From Oscillospiraceae bacterium (GTDB lineage Bacteria > Bacillota > Clostridia > Oscillospirales > UBA929): 14,872 bases of DNA. Under the pieces are notes generated by a model. It was not told the origin of the DNA, ran no database searches, and saw nothing but the letters and a program-made list of their open reading frames with translations. This document shows, in pieces, positions 13,979 through 14,872 of this stretch; position 1 is the stretch's first letter, and the number at the start of each line of letters is the position of its first letter. The stretch covers positions 1-14,872 of the forward strand of contig JAISVY010000138.1 of assembly GCA_031271325.1 (NCBI GenBank). Reading direction: 5' to 3'. A program made the position numbers and the translations under genes.

Positions 13979-14812
13979 TTATTCCGGCAGATACTCCATC
14001 GGGTCTACCGGCTCGCCGTTTTTGAGGATTTCAAAGTGCAGATGCGGCGGCAGGGCTAACTCACTGATCGCCGTGCTGCCGACAGTCCCGACCGTATCGC
14101 CTGCCGCGATCGTTTGACCGGCTCTGACGCTGACCGTTTCCGACAGATTCGAGTACAGCGTCTCAAAGCCGTTTGCATGCTCGACGACGACGGTCGTGCC
14201 CATATTACGCGCGGCGCTTTCTATGACTTCCTTTACAACGCCGTCGGCGGCGCACAGCACCAGCGCGCCCGCGTTTGCCTCCAGATCGACGCCGGGGTGA
14301 TAACGCCATTCGCGCAGATATTCATAAAACACGTCGGCGCTCTCGCTGTAAGGCACCAGAAGATTCCCGCTGACCGGCAGCGCGAATACGGTTTCTGTAA
14401 CAGGCTCGTCCGCCGGAACGTCGGGTACGTCCGGTACGTCGGGGATGTCCTCCGCCGATCCCGCGGTTTCAACGCTGTCTTCCGCCGGGTCGGGAACTCC
14501 CGCGTCTTCCGCCGGATCGGGCGCTCCGCTTTGGGGTAAGGGCGGCGGTGACGGAATCAGTTGCCGCGGGGGCGACGGCGGCGGCAGCACAGGCGACGGC
14601 GACGGAACAGGCGGCGCGGCGGACGGCAGCGCGGGGCTGGGATTCGGGGATACCAGCGCAAGGCTCGGCGAGCCGGGAATATCGTCCTCAGGGCCTCCGA
14701 AGAAAAGCATGTACCCGGAGACGCCGATGGCGGCCACGCACAAAATTAATACCACATAGAACCCTTTGCCCGCCAAGAAGTCAAGCAGCTTGTTTCCTTT
14801 TTGATTACTCAA
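13979..14812 (-). CDS. Membrane-anchored M23/LytM-domain protein, SpoIIQ-like
   Basis: A 277-residue protein started at TTG 14812, six bases after GGAGGTG; ATG 14839 is in frame but would put that ribosome site inside the gene. One TM segment (about 18-38) is followed by a Pro/Ser-rich linker (41-97) and an acidic repeated section (98-137, PDPAED twice, PDV/PDVP repeats). The C-terminal M23 domain covers about 150-270. Zinc ligands are present: His172 and Asp176 (RYHPGVDLE) and His259 (PPHLHFEI), with His257. In the motif ETLYSNL, Asn222 stands where LytM has a catalytic His, so hydrolysis may be impaired. In spore formers such proteins (SpoIIQ) sit in the forespore membrane and pair with SpoIIIAH. 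The sigma-F-like promoter agrees. It could instead be a vegetative cell-wall protein. Confidence 0.85.
   Translation of the reverse strand: MSNQKGNKLLDFLAGKGFYVVLILCVAAIGVSGYMLFFGGPEDDIPGSPSLALVSPNPSPALPSAAPPVPSPSPVLPPPSPPRQLIPSPPPLPQSGAPDPAEDAGVPDPAEDSVETAGSAEDIPDVPDVPDVPADEPVTETVFALPVSGNLLVPYSESADVFYEYLREWRYHPGVDLEANAGALVLCAADGVVKEVIESAARNMGTTVVVEHANGFETLYSNLSETVSVRAGQTIAAGDTVGTVGSTAISELALPPHLHFEILKNGEPVDPMEYLPE
14403..14532. repeat. In-frame minisatellite in the M23 protein linker
   Basis: Short tandem repeats on a minus-strand coding frame: a 9-base-type unit (GTCGGGTAC/GTCCGGTAC, 14417-14443) encodes the PDV-P-DV-P run, and a longer unit around TCTTCCGCCGG (14477- and 14504-) encodes PDPAED twice. 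The result is an acidic, proline-rich spacer between the membrane anchor and the M23 domain. It may vary in length between strains. Confidence 0.6.
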
Positions 14813-14830
14813 TGGTAACACCTCCGCCGC

Positions 14831-14860
14831 TAGTATCACCAGCGGAAGCGCGGCTTATAC
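14831..14860 (-). promoter_or_regulatory. Sigma-F-type (forespore) promoter of the M23 gene
   Basis: On the minus strand GTATA (14860-14856), 15 bases, then GGTGATACTA (14840-14831). This matches the sigma-F consensus GYATA / GGnnAnAnT at every defined position with the right spacing. The related sigma-G box (CATnnTA) fits less well. The implied start lies at about 14825, so the leader would be only about 13 bases and begin at the Shine-Dalgarno, which is unusual. A vegetative promoter further upstream cannot be excluded because the window ends at 14872. Confidence 0.55.
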
Positions 14861-14872
14861 ATAATATAACTG

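Noticed and set aside
14810..14839. ATG 14839 as start of the M23 protein
   Set aside because: It lies upstream of the predicted transcription start, inside the promoter -10 region, and the strong Shine-Dalgarno is placed for TTG 14812.

Overview
The window looks like a chromosomal segment of a GC-rich, spore-forming member of the Clostridia, probably near Oscillospirales or Ruminococcaceae. The reasons are a clostridial-type sporulation sigma factor (SigK), an M23 protein resembling SpoIIQ behind a sigma-F-like promoter, a CsaB-type pyruvyl transferase, a [4Fe-4S]-type PurF, frequent TTG/GTG starts with strong Shine-Dalgarno sites, and high GC. The family placement is inference; no rRNA or tRNA is present to support it.

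Left part (1-9827). A partial sigK runs leftward off the window edge. Divergent from it, eight plus-strand genes follow with no gap anywhere: TetR regulator, Na/Pi-cotransporter-like protein with a PhoU tail, a fused GT4 glycosyltransferase-CsaB protein, a second glycosyltransferase, then purE, purF, purM and purN. Every junction overlaps: ATGA four times, TTGA once, 19 bases at purE/purF, and 4 or 7 bases at purM/purN. Phosphate uptake, cell-wall polymer decoration and purine synthesis are therefore probably co-transcribed under a TetR-family regulator. No purine riboswitch is recognisable in the 76-base gap ahead of the operon.

Middle part (9828-11914). A hybrid histidine kinase (two membrane segments, HisKA, HATPase_c, receiver) is convergent with the pur genes. 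Upstream of it is a 163-base palindromic MITE-like element with 15-base perfect terminal inverted repeats. It is bracketed by a 15-base direct repeat whose right copy is the last codons and stop of the next gene.

Right part (11915-14872). A B12-binding-type radical SAM protein is preceded by a good sigma-A promoter and a long leader. A 534-base intergenic region holds two direct copies of a GC-rich repeat that differ mainly in the number of 7-base units (2 versus 5) and bracket that promoter. The last gene is a membrane-anchored M23/LytM protein. It keeps the zinc ligands but has Asn where LytM has one catalytic His. Its promoter, GTATA-N15-GGTGATACTA, fits the forespore sigma-F consensus.

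I found no defence system, CRISPR array, RNA gene or complete transposon. The most noteworthy items are the palindromic element with compensatory changes in its hairpins, the heptamer-variable repeat pair around the radical SAM promoter, the sigma-F promoter that supports a SpoIIQ-like role, and the gap-free mixed-function operon.
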